Positions 45,652-57,702 are shown, counted from the first letter of the stretch. The stretch: DNA of 64,000 nucleotides from Micromonospora sp. RHAY321 (GCF_023896955.1 NZ_JAMHIW010000014.1:1-64000), one strand, 5' to 3'. The notes: generated by a model from the sequence alone, not told the origin. A program made the numbers and translations.

Positions 45652-46020
45652 ATGACGACCGCACCCGGGCAGGTGTCCGTGGCGCAGCAGGGCCTGCGTC
45701 ACCCGCTGGATCCCGACCCCGCCCGCGCCACGAAGGCGCGGGCGGTCTTCGCGCTGGGGCTGCTCGGCCTGCTGACCGGCCTGTTCATCGGGGGAGTCGT
45801 GCCCGCCACCGTGGCGCTCCAGTTGGCCCGGCAGGCGCGCCGGGAGGCGTACGCCTCGGGGGGTTTCCTGACCGGCGGCGCCTGGCTGCGACGGGGGGAG
45901 CGGATGGCCTGGGCCGGTCTGGTGCTGGTCGCGGTCAGCGTGGTGACCGTGGTGGTGATCGGCGTGGTCCGGCTTGCCGGCTCGCCGTTCGGCCACGACT
46001 ACCCCTCGAACATGGACTGA
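45652..46020 (+). CDS. Small membrane protein of unknown function
   Basis: A 122-residue protein with two hydrophobic segments, FALGLLGLLTGLFIGGVVPATVAL (after residue 32) and WAGLVLVAVSVVTVVVIGVV (near 87), joined by a basic loop QLARQARREAYASGG. The layout is like small actinobacterial DUF4190-type proteins. It follows the rpoC terminator by 46 bases, so it has its own promoter. The next gene encodes a larger protein of similar type. Confidence 0.65.
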   Translation: MTTAPGQVSVAQQGLRHPLDPDPARATKARAVFALGLLGLLTGLFIGGVVPATVALQLARQARREAYASGGFLTGGAWLRRGERMAWAGLVLVAVSVVTVVVIGVVRLAGSPFGHDYPSNMD

Positions 46021-46121
46021 GTCGCCCGCAGCCGCGCCCGGCGCGGGCGGCGGCGTGCCCGGCGGTAGCCTGGCCGGTGTCCGCCGCGTGGCGGTGACGG
46101 CCCTGTCGACAGGAGGACCTC

Positions 46122-47018
46122 GTGACGGAACCGGCGCGGCCCCCGGACGAACCGGCCGGGCATCCTGGCGCGCCGGACCCGGCCCCGGGGGCGTCCGAGC
46201 CGAGCGGCTGGGCACGGCCCGACCCGAGCGCGCAGCCCGCGGCCCTTCCCGACCCGAGTGAGCAGCAGGCTTCCTCACCCCAGTGGGGTGCCCCGGCCCC
46301 GGCCACGCCCGGCTGGGGCACGCCACCGCCCTCCGCGCCGCAGCCTGGTTGGGGCACACCGCAAACTCCGGCACCGCAGTCCGGCTGGGGCGCGCCGCCA
46401 CCTTCCGCGCCGCAGTCCGGTTGGGGCGGCGCCACCCCGTCCGGTCCCGGCCAGCCGTACCCGGTCTCCGGGACGCCCACGTCGTCGCCGCACGGCTGGG
46501 GCCAGCCGTCATCCGGCCCGGCGGGTGGGTACGGCGTACCGGCGGGCTGGGGACAGCCGCCGGTGGGTCACGCCCCCGCCTGGGGCCCGGCGCCGGTGCC
46601 GCCGCCCACCGACGATCAGCGGCGGCCGCCGAAGCGGGTGGATCAGGTGCCTGGCACGCCGTTCGGCGTGGTGTACCTGGACGTGCCACCGGTGACCTCC
46701 GGGCTGGCGGTCGGGGCGCTGGTGGCCGGGATCGCGTCGATCCTGGTCGCGCTGTTGGTGATCTGCTTCGGCGTGGCCTTCGCGACCAACGGCGGGGCCT
46801 GGGCGTCCGGGGCGTTCGCCGTGCTCGGCGTCCTGGCCGGGGTTGCGGCGATCGTCGCCGGCCTGCTCGCCCGGCGGCAGATCCGCCGGCCGGCCCCACC
46901 ACCCGCGGTCCTCTTCACCGGCCGGGGCCTGGCGGTGGCGGGGATCAGCTGCGGTGCGGCGGGAGCGCTGCTCAGCCTGCTGGGCCTGGGCCTCGCGCTG
47001 CTGATCTCCCTGGCGTGA
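46122..47018 (+). CDS. Proline-rich DUF4190-like membrane protein
   Basis: A 298-residue protein with GTG start after AGGAGG. Residues 1-180 are Pro, Gly, Gln and Ser rich and contain about five units of the form GWGTPPPSAPQP, GWGTPQTPAPQS, GWGAPPPSAPQS. The rest holds four hydrophobic segments in two pairs, joined by a basic loop LLARRQIRRPAPPP, as in DUF4190 proteins. The disordered, repeated N-terminal part should face the cytoplasm. The role is unknown. Confidence 0.7.
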   Translation: MTEPARPPDEPAGHPGAPDPAPGASEPSGWARPDPSAQPAALPDPSEQQASSPQWGAPAPATPGWGTPPPSAPQPGWGTPQTPAPQSGWGAPPPSAPQSGWGGATPSGPGQPYPVSGTPTSSPHGWGQPSSGPAGGYGVPAGWGQPPVGHAPAWGPAPVPPPTDDQRRPPKRVDQVPGTPFGVVYLDVPPVTSGLAVGALVAGIASILVALLVICFGVAFATNGGAWASGAFAVLGVLAGVAAIVAGLLARRQIRRPAPPPAVLFTGRGLAVAGISCGAAGALLSLLGLGLALLISLA

Positions 47019-47210
47019 GGCTGGTCACCTGTCGTGTCCGGCCGGGCGGGGTCGACGCAGGTGGCGAGGCGGCCCCGGTCGCCCTGCATGGGGGCGACGG
47101 GTGGTCCGGCGGGGAAGCCGGTACACTTGTGTTCGTAGGTGCCCATCGCGGGCGACGGGGCAGGACGAGATCCGGCTGGCGAGTGTGAGACTTCGCCAGG
47201 CCATTCCGTT

Positions 47211-47239
47211 TTGACCTGGGCGGCTGTGGTAGGTACTCT
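47211..47239 (+). promoter_or_regulatory. rpsL (str operon) promoter
   Basis: TTGACC (47211-47216), a 17-base spacer and TACTCT (47234-47239). A start a few bases on gives a leader of about 290 bases. That leader opens with a self-complementary decamer TGCCCGGGCA repeated twice (47249-47268). The rest of the gap from 47019 holds no gene; a further TACACT lies at 47122. Confidence 0.75.
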
Positions 47240-47536
47240 TTCCCCTTGTGCCCGGGCATGCCCGGGCAACTCGTGCGTGCGCTGGATCCGGAGTCCGGAC
47301 GGCGACACGACAAGCCAGAGATCCGGGGCGGGGCGACCCGCGTGCCGGTGACAGAACCCGGTACGCCTGCGAAAGCGTCCGCACCGGGACCGTGAGCTGG
47401 GCGACACGCCCGACCGCGGGTGCCGGGACCTCCGCAAGGTGGCCCTGGTCGGAATGTAGGAGAGCCGGTCATCAGGCCGGCTAACGAGCAGACGGCGCGG
47501 CCGCAGGACTGCGGCCGAAGGGAGCGGAGAAACCCG

Positions 47537-47911
47537 GTGCCCACGATCCAGCAGCTGGTCCGAAAGGGCCGCCAGGCGAAGACGAGCAAGACCAAGACCC
47601 CGGCGCTGAAGGGTTCCCCTCAGCGGCGCGGCGTGTGCACCCGCGTGTACACCACCACCCCCAAGAAGCCGAACTCGGCGCTGCGCAAGGTCGCTCGTGT
47701 GAAGCTCAGCAGCCAGATCGAGGTGACGGCCTACATCCCGGGCGTCGGTCACAACCTGCAGGAGCACTCGATCGTGCTCGTTCGCGGCGGCCGGGTGAAG
47801 GACCTCCCCGGCGTGCGTTACAAGATCGTCCGCGGCTCGCTGGACACCCAGGGTGTCCGCAACCGCAAGCAGGCGCGCAGCCGTTACGGCGCGAAGAAGG
47901 AGAAGAGCTGA
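47537..47911 (+). CDS. rpsL: 30S ribosomal protein S12
   Basis: A 124-residue decoding-centre protein. Lys43 (TTTPKKPNSA) and Lys88 (GGRVKDLPGVR) are both wild type, so the allele is streptomycin sensitive by sequence. GTG 47537 with GGAGCGGAG upstream gives the normal length. rpsG follows one base after the stop. Confidence 0.97.
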   Translation: MPTIQQLVRKGRQAKTSKTKTPALKGSPQRRGVCTRVYTTTPKKPNSALRKVARVKLSSQIEVTAYIPGVGHNLQEHSIVLVRGGRVKDLPGVRYKIVRGSLDTQGVRNRKQARSRYGAKKEKS

Positions 47912-47912
47912 C

Positions 47913-48383
47913 ATGCCGCGTAAGGGACCCGCTCCGCGGCGGCCACTGGTCGCTGACCCGGTGTACAACTCGCCGCTGGTCACCCAGCTGGTGAACAAGA
48001 TCCTGCTGCGCGGCAAGCGTCAGCTCGCCGAGACCATCGTGTACGCGGCCCTCGAGGGCTGCCGCGAGAAGTCCGGCACCGACCCGGTCGTCACCCTCAA
48101 GCGGGCGATGGACAACGTCAAGCCGACCCTCGAGGTGCGCAGCCGTCGTGTCGGTGGCGCCACCTACCAGGTTCCGGTCGAGGTTCGCCCCACCCGGGCG
48201 ACCACGCTGGGCCTGCGTTGGCTGGTCACCTACTCCCGCGCCCGGCGTGAGAAGACCATGGTCGAGCGGCTGATGAACGAGCTGCTGGACGCGAGCAACG
48301 GCCTCGGTGCCGCCGTCAAGCGGCGCGAGGACACGCACAAGATGGCCGAGTCCAACAAGGCCTTCGCGCACTACCGCTGGTAA
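47913..48383 (+). CDS. rpsG: 30S ribosomal protein S7
   Basis: A 156-residue assembly protein for the 3' domain of 16S rRNA. PRKGPAPRRPLVADPVYNSP opens it and the end HKMAESNKAFAHYRW is conserved. In E. coli it is the translational repressor of this operon. ATG 47913 starts one base after rpsL. Confidence 0.97.
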   Translation: MPRKGPAPRRPLVADPVYNSPLVTQLVNKILLRGKRQLAETIVYAALEGCREKSGTDPVVTLKRAMDNVKPTLEVRSRRVGGATYQVPVEVRPTRATTLGLRWLVTYSRARREKTMVERLMNELLDASNGLGAAVKRREDTHKMAESNKAFAHYRW

Positions 48384-48389
48384 CACCCT

Positions 48390-48419
48390 GGTTCCGGCGC
48401 CCTCCGGGGCGCCGGAACC
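48390..48419 (+). terminator. Hairpin between rpsG and fusA
   Basis: A perfect 12-bp stem (48390-48401 with 48408-48419) and a six-base loop. Without a T tract it may reduce, not stop, read-through. Confidence 0.5.
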
Positions 48420-48459
48420 GCAACCAGTTGAGTCGAGACGACGATAAGTAGGGATTGAA

Positions 48460-50556
<2,097 letters not shown>

Positions 50557-50576
50557 CGTCCCTGAGCAGGTGATTC

Positions 50577-50617
50577 GTGGTTGGTCGCGGGCAGGTTCGC
50601 CCGCCCGCGGCCACCAC
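50577..50617 (+). terminator. Hairpin after fusA
   Basis: Arms at 50577-50592 and 50603-50617, one bulged T and one wobble pair, 20 bases after fusA. tuf probably has an extra promoter in the remaining 150 bases (TAGGCT at 50644 is a candidate -10). Confidence 0.55.
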
Positions 50618-50769
50618 GATCGGGTTGCGTGAGACCGGGCCTGTAGGCTTCATCGCCGCAGAACCCACAAAAGCTCTCCGGCCGTTCGGCCGGAAAGGCT
50701 GTCGACAGAGTCCTAAGCGCCGACCGGCGCGCCGGGCGTACGAACCAAGAAGTCCACAGGAGGACACCA

Positions 50770-51963
50770 GTGGCGAAGGCGAAGTTCGAGCGGACTAAGC
50801 CGCACGTCAACATCGGCACCATTGGTCACATCGACCACGGTAAGACGACGCTGACGGCGGCCATCACCAAGGTCCTGCACGACCAGTTCCCGGACCTGAA
50901 CCCTTACACGCCGTTCGACGAGATCGACAAGGCGCCGGAGGAGAAGGCCCGCGGCATCACGATCTCGATCGCGCACGTCGAGTACCAGACCGAGGCGCGG
51001 CACTACGCGCACGTCGACTGCCCCGGCCACGCGGACTACATCAAGAACATGATCACCGGTGCCGCGCAGATGGACGGCGCGATCCTGGTGGTCGCGGCGA
51101 CCGACGGCCCGATGCCGCAGACCCGCGAGCACGTGCTGCTGGCCCGTCAGGTCGGTGTGCCGTACATCGTCGTGGCGCTCAACAAGAGCGACATGGTCGA
51201 CGACGAGGAGCTCCTGGAGCTCGTCGAGCTCGAGGTGCGCGAGCTGCTCTCCTCGCAGGAGTACCCGGGTGACGACCTGCCGGTCGTTCGGGTTTCGGCG
51301 CTGAAGGCCCTCGAGGGTGACCCCGAGTGGACCGGCAAGCTCCTGGACCTGATGACCGCGGTCGACACCGCGATCCCGCAGCCGGAGCGCGAGACCGAGA
51401 AGCCGTTCCTCATGCCGATCGAGGACGTCTTCACGATCACCGGTCGTGGCACCGTCGTCACCGGTCGCGCCGAGCGCGGCATCCTCAAGCCGAACGAGGA
51501 GGTGGAGATCGTCGGTATCCGCGAGAAGTCGCAGAAGACGGTCTGCACCGGTATCGAGATGTTCCGCAAGCTGCTCGACGAGGCCCGCGCGGGCGAGAAC
51601 GTCGGTCTGCTGCTGCGTGGCATCAAGCGCGAGGACGTCGAGCGCGGCATGGTGGTCGTCAAGCCGGGCACCACGACCCCGCACACGGAGTTCGAGGCGA
51701 CGGTCTACATCCTCTCCAAGGAGGAGGGCGGCCGGCACACCCCGTTCTTCCAGAACTACCGTCCGCAGTTCTACTTCCGGACCACGGACGTCACCGGTGT
51801 CGTCACCCTCCCCGAGGGCACCGAGATGGTCATGCCGGGTGACAACACCACCATGACGGTGAAGCTGATCCAGCCCATCGCCATGGAGGAGAACCTCAAG
51901 TTCGCGATCCGCGAGGGTGGCCGCACCGTCGGCGCCGGGTTCGTCACCAAGATCATCAAGTGA
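50770..51963 (+). CDS. tuf: Elongation factor Tu
   Basis: A 397-residue GTPase that brings aminoacyl-tRNA to the ribosome. GHIDHGKTT, DCPGHADYIKNMITGAAQMD and NKSDMVD are intact. GTG 50770 follows CACAGGAGGACACCA. The last gene of the str group; rpsJ begins 350 bases on. Confidence 0.98.
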   Translation: MAKAKFERTKPHVNIGTIGHIDHGKTTLTAAITKVLHDQFPDLNPYTPFDEIDKAPEEKARGITISIAHVEYQTEARHYAHVDCPGHADYIKNMITGAAQMDGAILVVAATDGPMPQTREHVLLARQVGVPYIVVALNKSDMVDDEELLELVELEVRELLSSQEYPGDDLPVVRVSALKALEGDPEWTGKLLDLMTAVDTAIPQPERETEKPFLMPIEDVFTITGRGTVVTGRAERGILKPNEEVEIVGIREKSQKTVCTGIEMFRKLLDEARAGENVGLLLRGIKREDVERGMVVVKPGTTTPHTEFEATVYILSKEEGGRHTPFFQNYRPQFYFRTTDVTGVVTLPEGTEMVMPGDNTTMTVKLIQPIAMEENLKFAIREGGRTVGAGFVTKIIK

Positions 51964-51978
51964 GCTAGGTAACCCCGA

Positions 51979-52008
51979 TTAGACCCGCCGCCGGTCGTGC
52001 GGCATACT
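51979..52008 (+). promoter_or_regulatory. Possible S10-operon promoter
   Basis: TTAGAC (51979-51984), an 18-base spacer and CATACT (52003-52008), 305 bases ahead of rpsJ. Both boxes deviate from consensus. Confidence 0.45.
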
Positions 52009-52085
52009 AGTCAGGTTGCGTAACGACAGTTCGTCGCCTGTGTTCGGCTTTCGCTGAACCTCCGGGTGACGGACAGTCGAGCGTG

Positions 52086-52116
52086 GGGTGGTTGGCGGCC
52101 CAGTCGCCAACCACCC
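52086..52116 (+). promoter_or_regulatory. Hairpin in the S10 leader
   Basis: A perfect 12-bp stem, GGGTGGTTGGCG at 52086-52097 with 52105-52116, and a seven-base loop in the long leader ahead of rpsJ. In E. coli an S10 leader hairpin is the target of L4; no clear homology is seen here, so a regulatory or terminator role is open. Confidence 0.5.
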
Positions 52117-52312
52117 TCGCACGGCGTTCAGGTCGCGTTACTGCGATCGGCGCCTTGACCCACCGCGCGGTCAGCACCGCTCCGGAGTCCCGGGGCGGAG
52201 CCCGGCCCGAGGGCGCGACACGCCCGACCGCGGGGGTCGGCGAAGTGGGCCTGTGCCAGCCGGTACAGGCGCCCGCAACACAGCGGCATCGAGAGAAGGA
52301 ACAGAAGCCACC

Positions 52313-52621
52313 ATGGCGGGACAGAAGATCCGCATCCGGCTCAAGGCCTATGACCACGAGGTCGTCGACTCCTCGGCTCGGAAGATCGTCGAGACGGTGA
52401 CGCGCACCGGGGCGCAGGTCGCGGGCCCGGTGCCGCTGCCCACGGAGATCAACCGTTTCTGCGTTATCCGCTCGCCGCACAAGTACAAGGACTCGCGCGA
52501 GCACTTCGAGATGCGCACGCACAAGCGGCTGATCGACATCATCGACCCGACCCCGAAGACGGTCGACTCGCTCATGCGCCTCGACCTGCCGGCTGGCGTC
52601 GACATCGAGATCAAGCTGTAG
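52313..52621 (+). CDS. rpsJ: 30S ribosomal protein S10
   Basis: A 102-residue protein of the small-subunit head, also NusE in antitermination complexes with Nus[21 protein letters not shown] and [17 protein letters not shown] are typical. ATG 52313 is the first gene of the S10 operon. Confidence 0.97.
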
Positions 52622-52632
52622 GGACCGGACAA

Positions 52633-53298
52633 ATGGACAGGCAAGTCAAGGGGATCCTGGGCGCCAAGCTCGGCATGACCCAGGTCTGGGACAACAACCG
52701 TGTTGTTCCCGTGACCGTGGTCGAGGCCGGCCCGTGCGTCATCAGTCAGGTTCGTAGCGCCGAGAAGGACGGTTACTCCGCGGTCCAGCTGGCGTACGGC
52801 AACATCGACCCGCGCAAGGTCAAGAAGCCGATCAGCGGGCACTACGCGAAGGCGGACGTGGCGCCGCGCCGGCACATCGTTGAGCTGCGCACCACCGACG
52901 CTGGCGAGTACTCGCTCGGCCAGGAGGTCACGGTCGAGGAGTTCCCGGCGGGCGTCACGATCGACGTCACCGGCAAGACCAAGGGCAAGGGCTACGCCGG
53001 CCCGATGAAGCGGCACGGCTTCCACGGCCTGCGCGCCAGCCACGGTGTCGAGCGCAAGCACCGCTCGCCCGGTTCCATCGGCGCCTGCGCCACTCCGGGT
53101 CGTGTCTTCAAGGGCACCCGGATGGCCGGCCGGATGGGTGGCGTGCGGTACACCGTGCAGAACCTCACCGTCCAGGCGGTCGACACCGAGAACAACCTCC
53201 TGCTCGTCCGTGGTGCCATTCCTGGTCCCAAGGGCGCGCTGGTTCTGGTCCGTACCGCGGCCAAGAGCAAGGTGAAGAAGGGCGGTGCGGCCAAGTGA
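52633..53298 (+). CDS. rplC: 50S ribosomal protein L3
   Basis: A 221-residue early-assembly protein near the peptidyl-transferase centre. KGILGAKLGMTQVWD opens it, and the long loop GPMKRHGFHGLRASHGVE plus RMAGRMGG reach the catalytic centre. Its end overlaps the rplD start (GTGA). Confidence 0.97.
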   Translation: MDRQVKGILGAKLGMTQVWDNNRVVPVTVVEAGPCVISQVRSAEKDGYSAVQLAYGNIDPRKVKKPISGHYAKADVAPRRHIVELRTTDAGEYSLGQEVTVEEFPAGVTIDVTGKTKGKGYAGPMKRHGFHGLRASHGVERKHRSPGSIGACATPGRVFKGTRMAGRMGGVRYTVQNLTVQAVDTENNLLLVRGAIPGPKGALVLVRTAAKSKVKKGGAAK

Positions 53299-53945
53299 CC
53301 ACCGTTGACGTGCGCACCGTCGAAGGCAGCACCAGCGGCTCCGTCGAGCTGCCGGCTGACATCTTCGACGTGCAGGCCAACGTCGCGCTGATGCACCAGG
53401 TCGTGGTGGCCCAGCTCGCGGCGGCCCGACAGGGCACGCACAAGACCAAGACCCGCGGCGAGGTCGCCGGCGGCGGCAAGAAGCCGTACAAGCAGAAGGG
53501 CACCGGTCGCGCCCGGCAGGGCTCGATCCGCGCGCCGCAGTTCGCCGGCGGTGGCGTGGTGCACGGTCCCGTGCCGCGCGACTACAGCCAGCGGACCCCG
53601 AAGAAGATGAAGGCCGCCGCTCTGCGGGGTGCCCTCTCCGACCGGGCCCGCGCCGGGCAGGTGCACGTCGTCGAGGCGTTCGTCTCGGGCGAGAAGCCGT
53701 CGACCAAGGCGGCCCTGGCCACGCTGACCAAGCTCACCGAGGCCCGTCGGGTCCTGGTCGTGCTGAGCAGCACCGACGAGCTGAACTGGGTGTCGCTGCG
53801 CAACGAGCCGCGCGTGCACCTGATCGAGTCCGGCCAGCTGAACACGTACGACGTGCTGGTGGCCGACGACGTGGTCTTCACCAAGGACGCCCTGGACGAG
53901 TTCCTGGGCGTGCCCGCCGAGACCACCGAGGAGGGTGGCAAGTGA
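53295..53945 (+). CDS. rplD: 50S ribosomal protein L4
   Basis: A 216-residue protein lining the exit tunnel with its loop GGGKKPYKQKGTGRARQGS, the site of macrolide-resistance changes; it looks wild type. GTG start overlaps rplC, stop overlaps rplW. Confidence 0.97.
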   Translation: MTTVDVRTVEGSTSGSVELPADIFDVQANVALMHQVVVAQLAAARQGTHKTKTRGEVAGGGKKPYKQKGTGRARQGSIRAPQFAGGGVVHGPVPRDYSQRTPKKMKAAALRGALSDRARAGQVHVVEAFVSGEKPSTKAALATLTKLTEARRVLVVLSSTDELNWVSLRNEPRVHLIESGQLNTYDVLVADDVVFTKDALDEFLGVPAETTEEGGK

Positions 53946-54244
53946 GCACGATCGCCGACCCGCGCGACATCATCGTGGCGCCGGTCGTCTCGGAGAAGAG
54001 CTACAGCGAGCTGAACCGGAACTGGTACACCTTCCTGGTGCACCCGGACGCGAACAAGACCGAGATCAAGATCGCTATCCAGCAGATCTTCAACGTCCGC
54101 GTCCTGACGGTCAACACGCTCAACCGCCAGGGCAAGCGCAAGCGCACCAAGACCGGCTTCGGTCAGCGCAAGGCGACCAAGCGGGCGATCGTGAAGCTGG
54201 CTGACGGTGACCGTATCGAGGCCTTCGGCGGCCCGGTCAGCTGA
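53942..54244 (+). CDS. rplW: 50S ribosomal protein L23
   Basis: A 100-residue protein at the tunnel exit that docks trigger factor and SRP. DPRDIIVAPVVSEKSYSEL is the start and KRKRTKTGFGQRKATKRAIV the basic loop region. GTG start overlaps rplD. Confidence 0.97.
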   Translation: MSTIADPRDIIVAPVVSEKSYSELNRNWYTFLVHPDANKTEIKIAIQQIFNVRVLTVNTLNRQGKRKRTKTGFGQRKATKRAIVKLADGDRIEAFGGPVS

Positions 54245-54256
54245 GGGGTGTAGACA

Positions 54257-55096
<840 letters not shown>

Positions 55097-55108
55097 GGGA
55101 GTTAAGAC

Positions 55109-55390
55109 ATGCCTCGCAGCCTGAAGAAGGGCCCGTTCGTCGACGACCACCTGCTCAAGAAGGTGGAAGTCCAGAACGACAAGGGCTCGAAGAACGTGAT
55201 CAAGACCTGGTCGCGGCGCTCGACGATCATCCCGGAGATGCTCGGGCACACGATCGCGGTGCACGACGGACGCAAGCACGTCCCGGTGTTCGTGACCGAG
55301 GCGATGGTCGGGCACAAGCTCGGCGAGTTCGCGCTGACCCGCACGTTCAAGGGTCACGAGAAGGACGACCGGAAGAGCCGTCGGCGCTGA
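55109..55390 (+). CDS. rpsS: 30S ribosomal protein S19
   Basis: A 93-residue head protein with PRSLKKGPFVDDHLLKKVE and the signature HDGRKHVPVFVTEAMVGHKL. Complete. Confidence 0.97.
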   Translation: MPRSLKKGPFVDDHLLKKVEVQNDKGSKNVIKTWSRRSTIIPEMLGHTIAVHDGRKHVPVFVTEAMVGHKLGEFALTRTFKGHEKDDRKSRRR

Positions 55391-55431
55391 CGCCGCGGGC
55401 ATACGGATAGAGGGAACAAGGGGTTACAGCG

Positions 55432-55890
55432 ATGCCAGGAAAGGGCGACGCTCCGGTGCTTCCGGGCGCGCGGGCGGTTGCGCGGCACGTGCGCATCTCG
55501 CCGATGAAGGCGCGCCGGGTGGTCAACCTCGTCCGCGGCCTGCCCGCGAAGGAGGCTCTCACGGTGCTGCAGTTCGCGCCGCAGGCTGCGAGCGAGCAGG
55601 TGTACAAGGTGCTCGCTAGCGCGATCGCCAACGCGGAGAACAACGAGCGGCTGGACCCCGACGCGTTGCTCGTGAGCGAGGCGTTCGTGGACGAGGGCCC
55701 GACGATGAAGCGGTTCCAGCCGCGGGCGCAGGGCCGGGCGTACCGGATCCGCAAGCGCACCTGCCACATCACCGTGGCGGTCGAGGCGGTCGCGCCGGCA
55801 GCGCCGAGGAAGGCCGCGGCGAAGAAGGCCGCCCCGGCTACGGAGGCCGCACCGGCCGAAGCGCAGAGCAAGACGGAGGACGCCGAGTAA
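55432..55890 (+). CDS. rplV: 50S ribosomal protein L22
   Basis: A 152-residue tunnel protein; the hairpin ends ...MKRFQPRAQGRAYRIRKRT. About 40 residues (APRKAAAKKAAPATEAAPAE and on) extend past the usual ~110-residue length, Ala, Lys and Glu rich. The stop overlaps the rpsC ATG by one base. Confidence 0.97.
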   Translation: MPGKGDAPVLPGARAVARHVRISPMKARRVVNLVRGLPAKEALTVLQFAPQAASEQVYKVLASAIANAENNERLDPDALLVSEAFVDEGPTMKRFQPRAQGRAYRIRKRTCHITVAVEAVAPAAPRKAAAKKAAPATEAAPAEAQSKTEDAE

Positions 55891-56762
55891 TGGGTCAGAA
55901 GGTTCACCCCACTGGGTTCCGGCTCGGCATCTCGACCGACTGGAAGTCCCGCTGGTTCGCGGACAAGCTCTACAAGGACTACATCGGCGAGGATGTCAAG
56001 ATCCGCCGGATGATGTCCAAGGGCCTGGAGCGCGCCGGCATTTCCAAGGTCGACATCGAGCGCACCCGCGACCGGGTCCGCGTCGACATCCACACCGCTC
56101 GGCCGGGCATCGTCATCGGCCGTAAGGGTGCGGAGGCCGACCGGATCCGCGGCGAGCTCGAGAAGCTCACCGGCAAGCAGGTGCAGCTGAACATCATCGA
56201 GGTGAAGAACCCCGAGTCGGACGCGCAGCTCGTCGCGCAGGGCGTGGCCGAGCAGCTGTCCAGCCGGGTCAGCTTCCGTCGGGCGATGCGCAAGGCCATG
56301 CAGTCCGCGATGAAGAACCCGGTCTGCAAGGGCATCCGGGTGCAGGTCTCGGGTCGTCTCGGCGGCGCCGAGATGAGCCGGACCGAGTTCTACCGCGAGG
56401 GCCGGGTTCCGCTGCACACGCTGCGGGCCAACATCGAGTACGGCTTCTTCGAGGCCCGTACCACCTTCGGCCGGATCGGCGTGAAGGTCTGGATCTACAA
56501 GGGCGACGCGGTTCCGGGCCGGGAGGCTCCGGCCGAGGCGGGTCCGTCCCGTCCGCGTCGTGGTGAGCGTGGAGACCGCCCGGAGCGGCCGCGCCGTGGT
56601 CGGTCCGGTTCGTCCGGCACGACTGCCGGTGGCACCGAGGCCGGCCGGGCCGCCGCGACCACCATCGCGCAGCAGGCCGAGACGCCGGCTGGCGAGCCGA
56701 TCGACAGCTCCGCTGTCGCCGCGGCCGCCACGACTCCGGCAGAAACGCAGCAGGAGGGCTGA
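55890..56762 (+). CDS. rpsC: 30S ribosomal protein S3
   Basis: A 290-residue protein at the mRNA entry site with helicase activity; KH domain GRKGAEADRIRGELEKLTG and C-terminal motif VSGRLGGAEMSRTE. The tail after residue 215 is Arg, Gly, Thr and Ala rich, about 60 residues longer than in E. coli. Confidence 0.97.
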   Translation: MGQKVHPTGFRLGISTDWKSRWFADKLYKDYIGEDVKIRRMMSKGLERAGISKVDIERTRDRVRVDIHTARPGIVIGRKGAEADRIRGELEKLTGKQVQLNIIEVKNPESDAQLVAQGVAEQLSSRVSFRRAMRKAMQSAMKNPVCKGIRVQVSGRLGGAEMSRTEFYREGRVPLHTLRANIEYGFFEARTTFGRIGVKVWIYKGDAVPGREAPAEAGPSRPRRGERGDRPERPRRGRSGSSGTTAGGTEAGRAAATTIAQQAETPAGEPIDSSAVAAAATTPAETQQEG

Positions 56763-56765
56763 CAG

Positions 56766-57191
56766 ATGCTGATGCCGCGCAAGCCCCCGAAGGGCTTCCG
56801 CAAGCCGCACCACCCGGACCGCAGTGGCGCGTCCAAGGGTGGTAACCGGGTGGTGTTCGGCGAGTTCGGGATCCAGGCTCTCGAGCCGGCGTACGTGACC
56901 AACCGCCAGATCGAGTCGGCACGTATCGCGATGACCCGCCACATCAAGCGTGGTGGCAAGGTCTGGATCACGATCTTCCCGGACCAGGCCCTCACCAAGA
57001 AGCCCGCCGAGACCCGGATGGGTTCCGGTAAGGGCTCGCCCGAGTGGTGGGTCGCGAACGTCAAGCCGGGGCGGGTTCTCTTCGAGATGTCCTTCCCCAA
57101 CGAGCAGATTGCGCGAGAGGCGATGCGTCGCGCGATCCACAAGCTCCCGATGAAGTGCCGCATTGTTACGCGCGAAGTGGGTGAATCCTGA
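56766..57191 (+). CDS. rplP: 50S ribosomal protein L16
   Basis: A 141-residue protein that positions tRNA in the A and P sites. [20 protein letters not shown] is the start, [19 protein letters not shown] the signature. ATG 56766 is used; an ATG six bases later is possible. The stop overlaps rpmC. Confidence 0.96.
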
Positions 57192-57427
57192 TGGCAGCGG
57201 GCGTTAAGGCGACCGAGCTGCGTGAGCTCTCCGAAGAGGAGCTGGTCACGAAGCTGCGGGAGGCCAAGGCGGAGCTGTTCAACCTCCGCGTGCAGGCCGC
57301 AACCGGGCAGCTGGACAACAACCGGCGGCTGCAGGTCATCCGTCGGGAGATCGCCCGGATCTACACGATCATGCGTGAGCGTGAGCTGGGGCTCTCGGCC
57401 GCGCCGACTGAGGTGACTGCATCATGA
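57191..57427 (+). CDS. rpmC: 50S ribosomal protein L29
   Basis: A 78-residue two-helix protein near the tunnel exit; KATELRELSEEELVTKLREA and LFNLRVQAATGQLDN are typical. ATG 57191 overlaps the rplP TGA; its own stop overlaps rpsQ. Confidence 0.96.
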   Translation: MAAGVKATELRELSEEELVTKLREAKAELFNLRVQAATGQLDNNRRLQVIRREIARIYTIMRERELGLSAAPTEVTAS

Positions 57428-57702
57428 CCGACGAGAACACGACCGCCGCCGTGCGGGCTCGCCGCAAGGTCCGTGAGGGCCTGGTGGTGAGCGACAAGAT
57501 GGACAAGACCGTCGTGGTCGAGGTCGAGGACCGGGTCAGGCACGCGCTGTACGGCAAGATCATGCGCCGTACCCGCAAGCTGAAGGTGCACGACGAGCAG
57601 AACGCCGCCGGCATCGGCGACCGGGTCCTGATCATGGAGACCCGGCCGCTGAGCGCCACCAAGCGTTGGCGGATCGTGGAGATCCAGGAAAAGGCCAAGT
57701 AG
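57424..57702 (+). CDS. rpsQ: 30S ribosomal protein S17
   Basis: A 92-residue primary 16S rRNA binder. REGLVVSDKMDKTVVVEVED and GDRVLIMETRPLSATKRWR match the family. Last gene before a 101-base gap, so the classical S10 operon ends here. Confidence 0.96.
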   Translation: MTDENTTAAVRARRKVREGLVVSDKMDKTVVVEVEDRVRHALYGKIMRRTRKLKVHDEQNAAGIGDRVLIMETRPLSATKRWRIVEIQEKAK

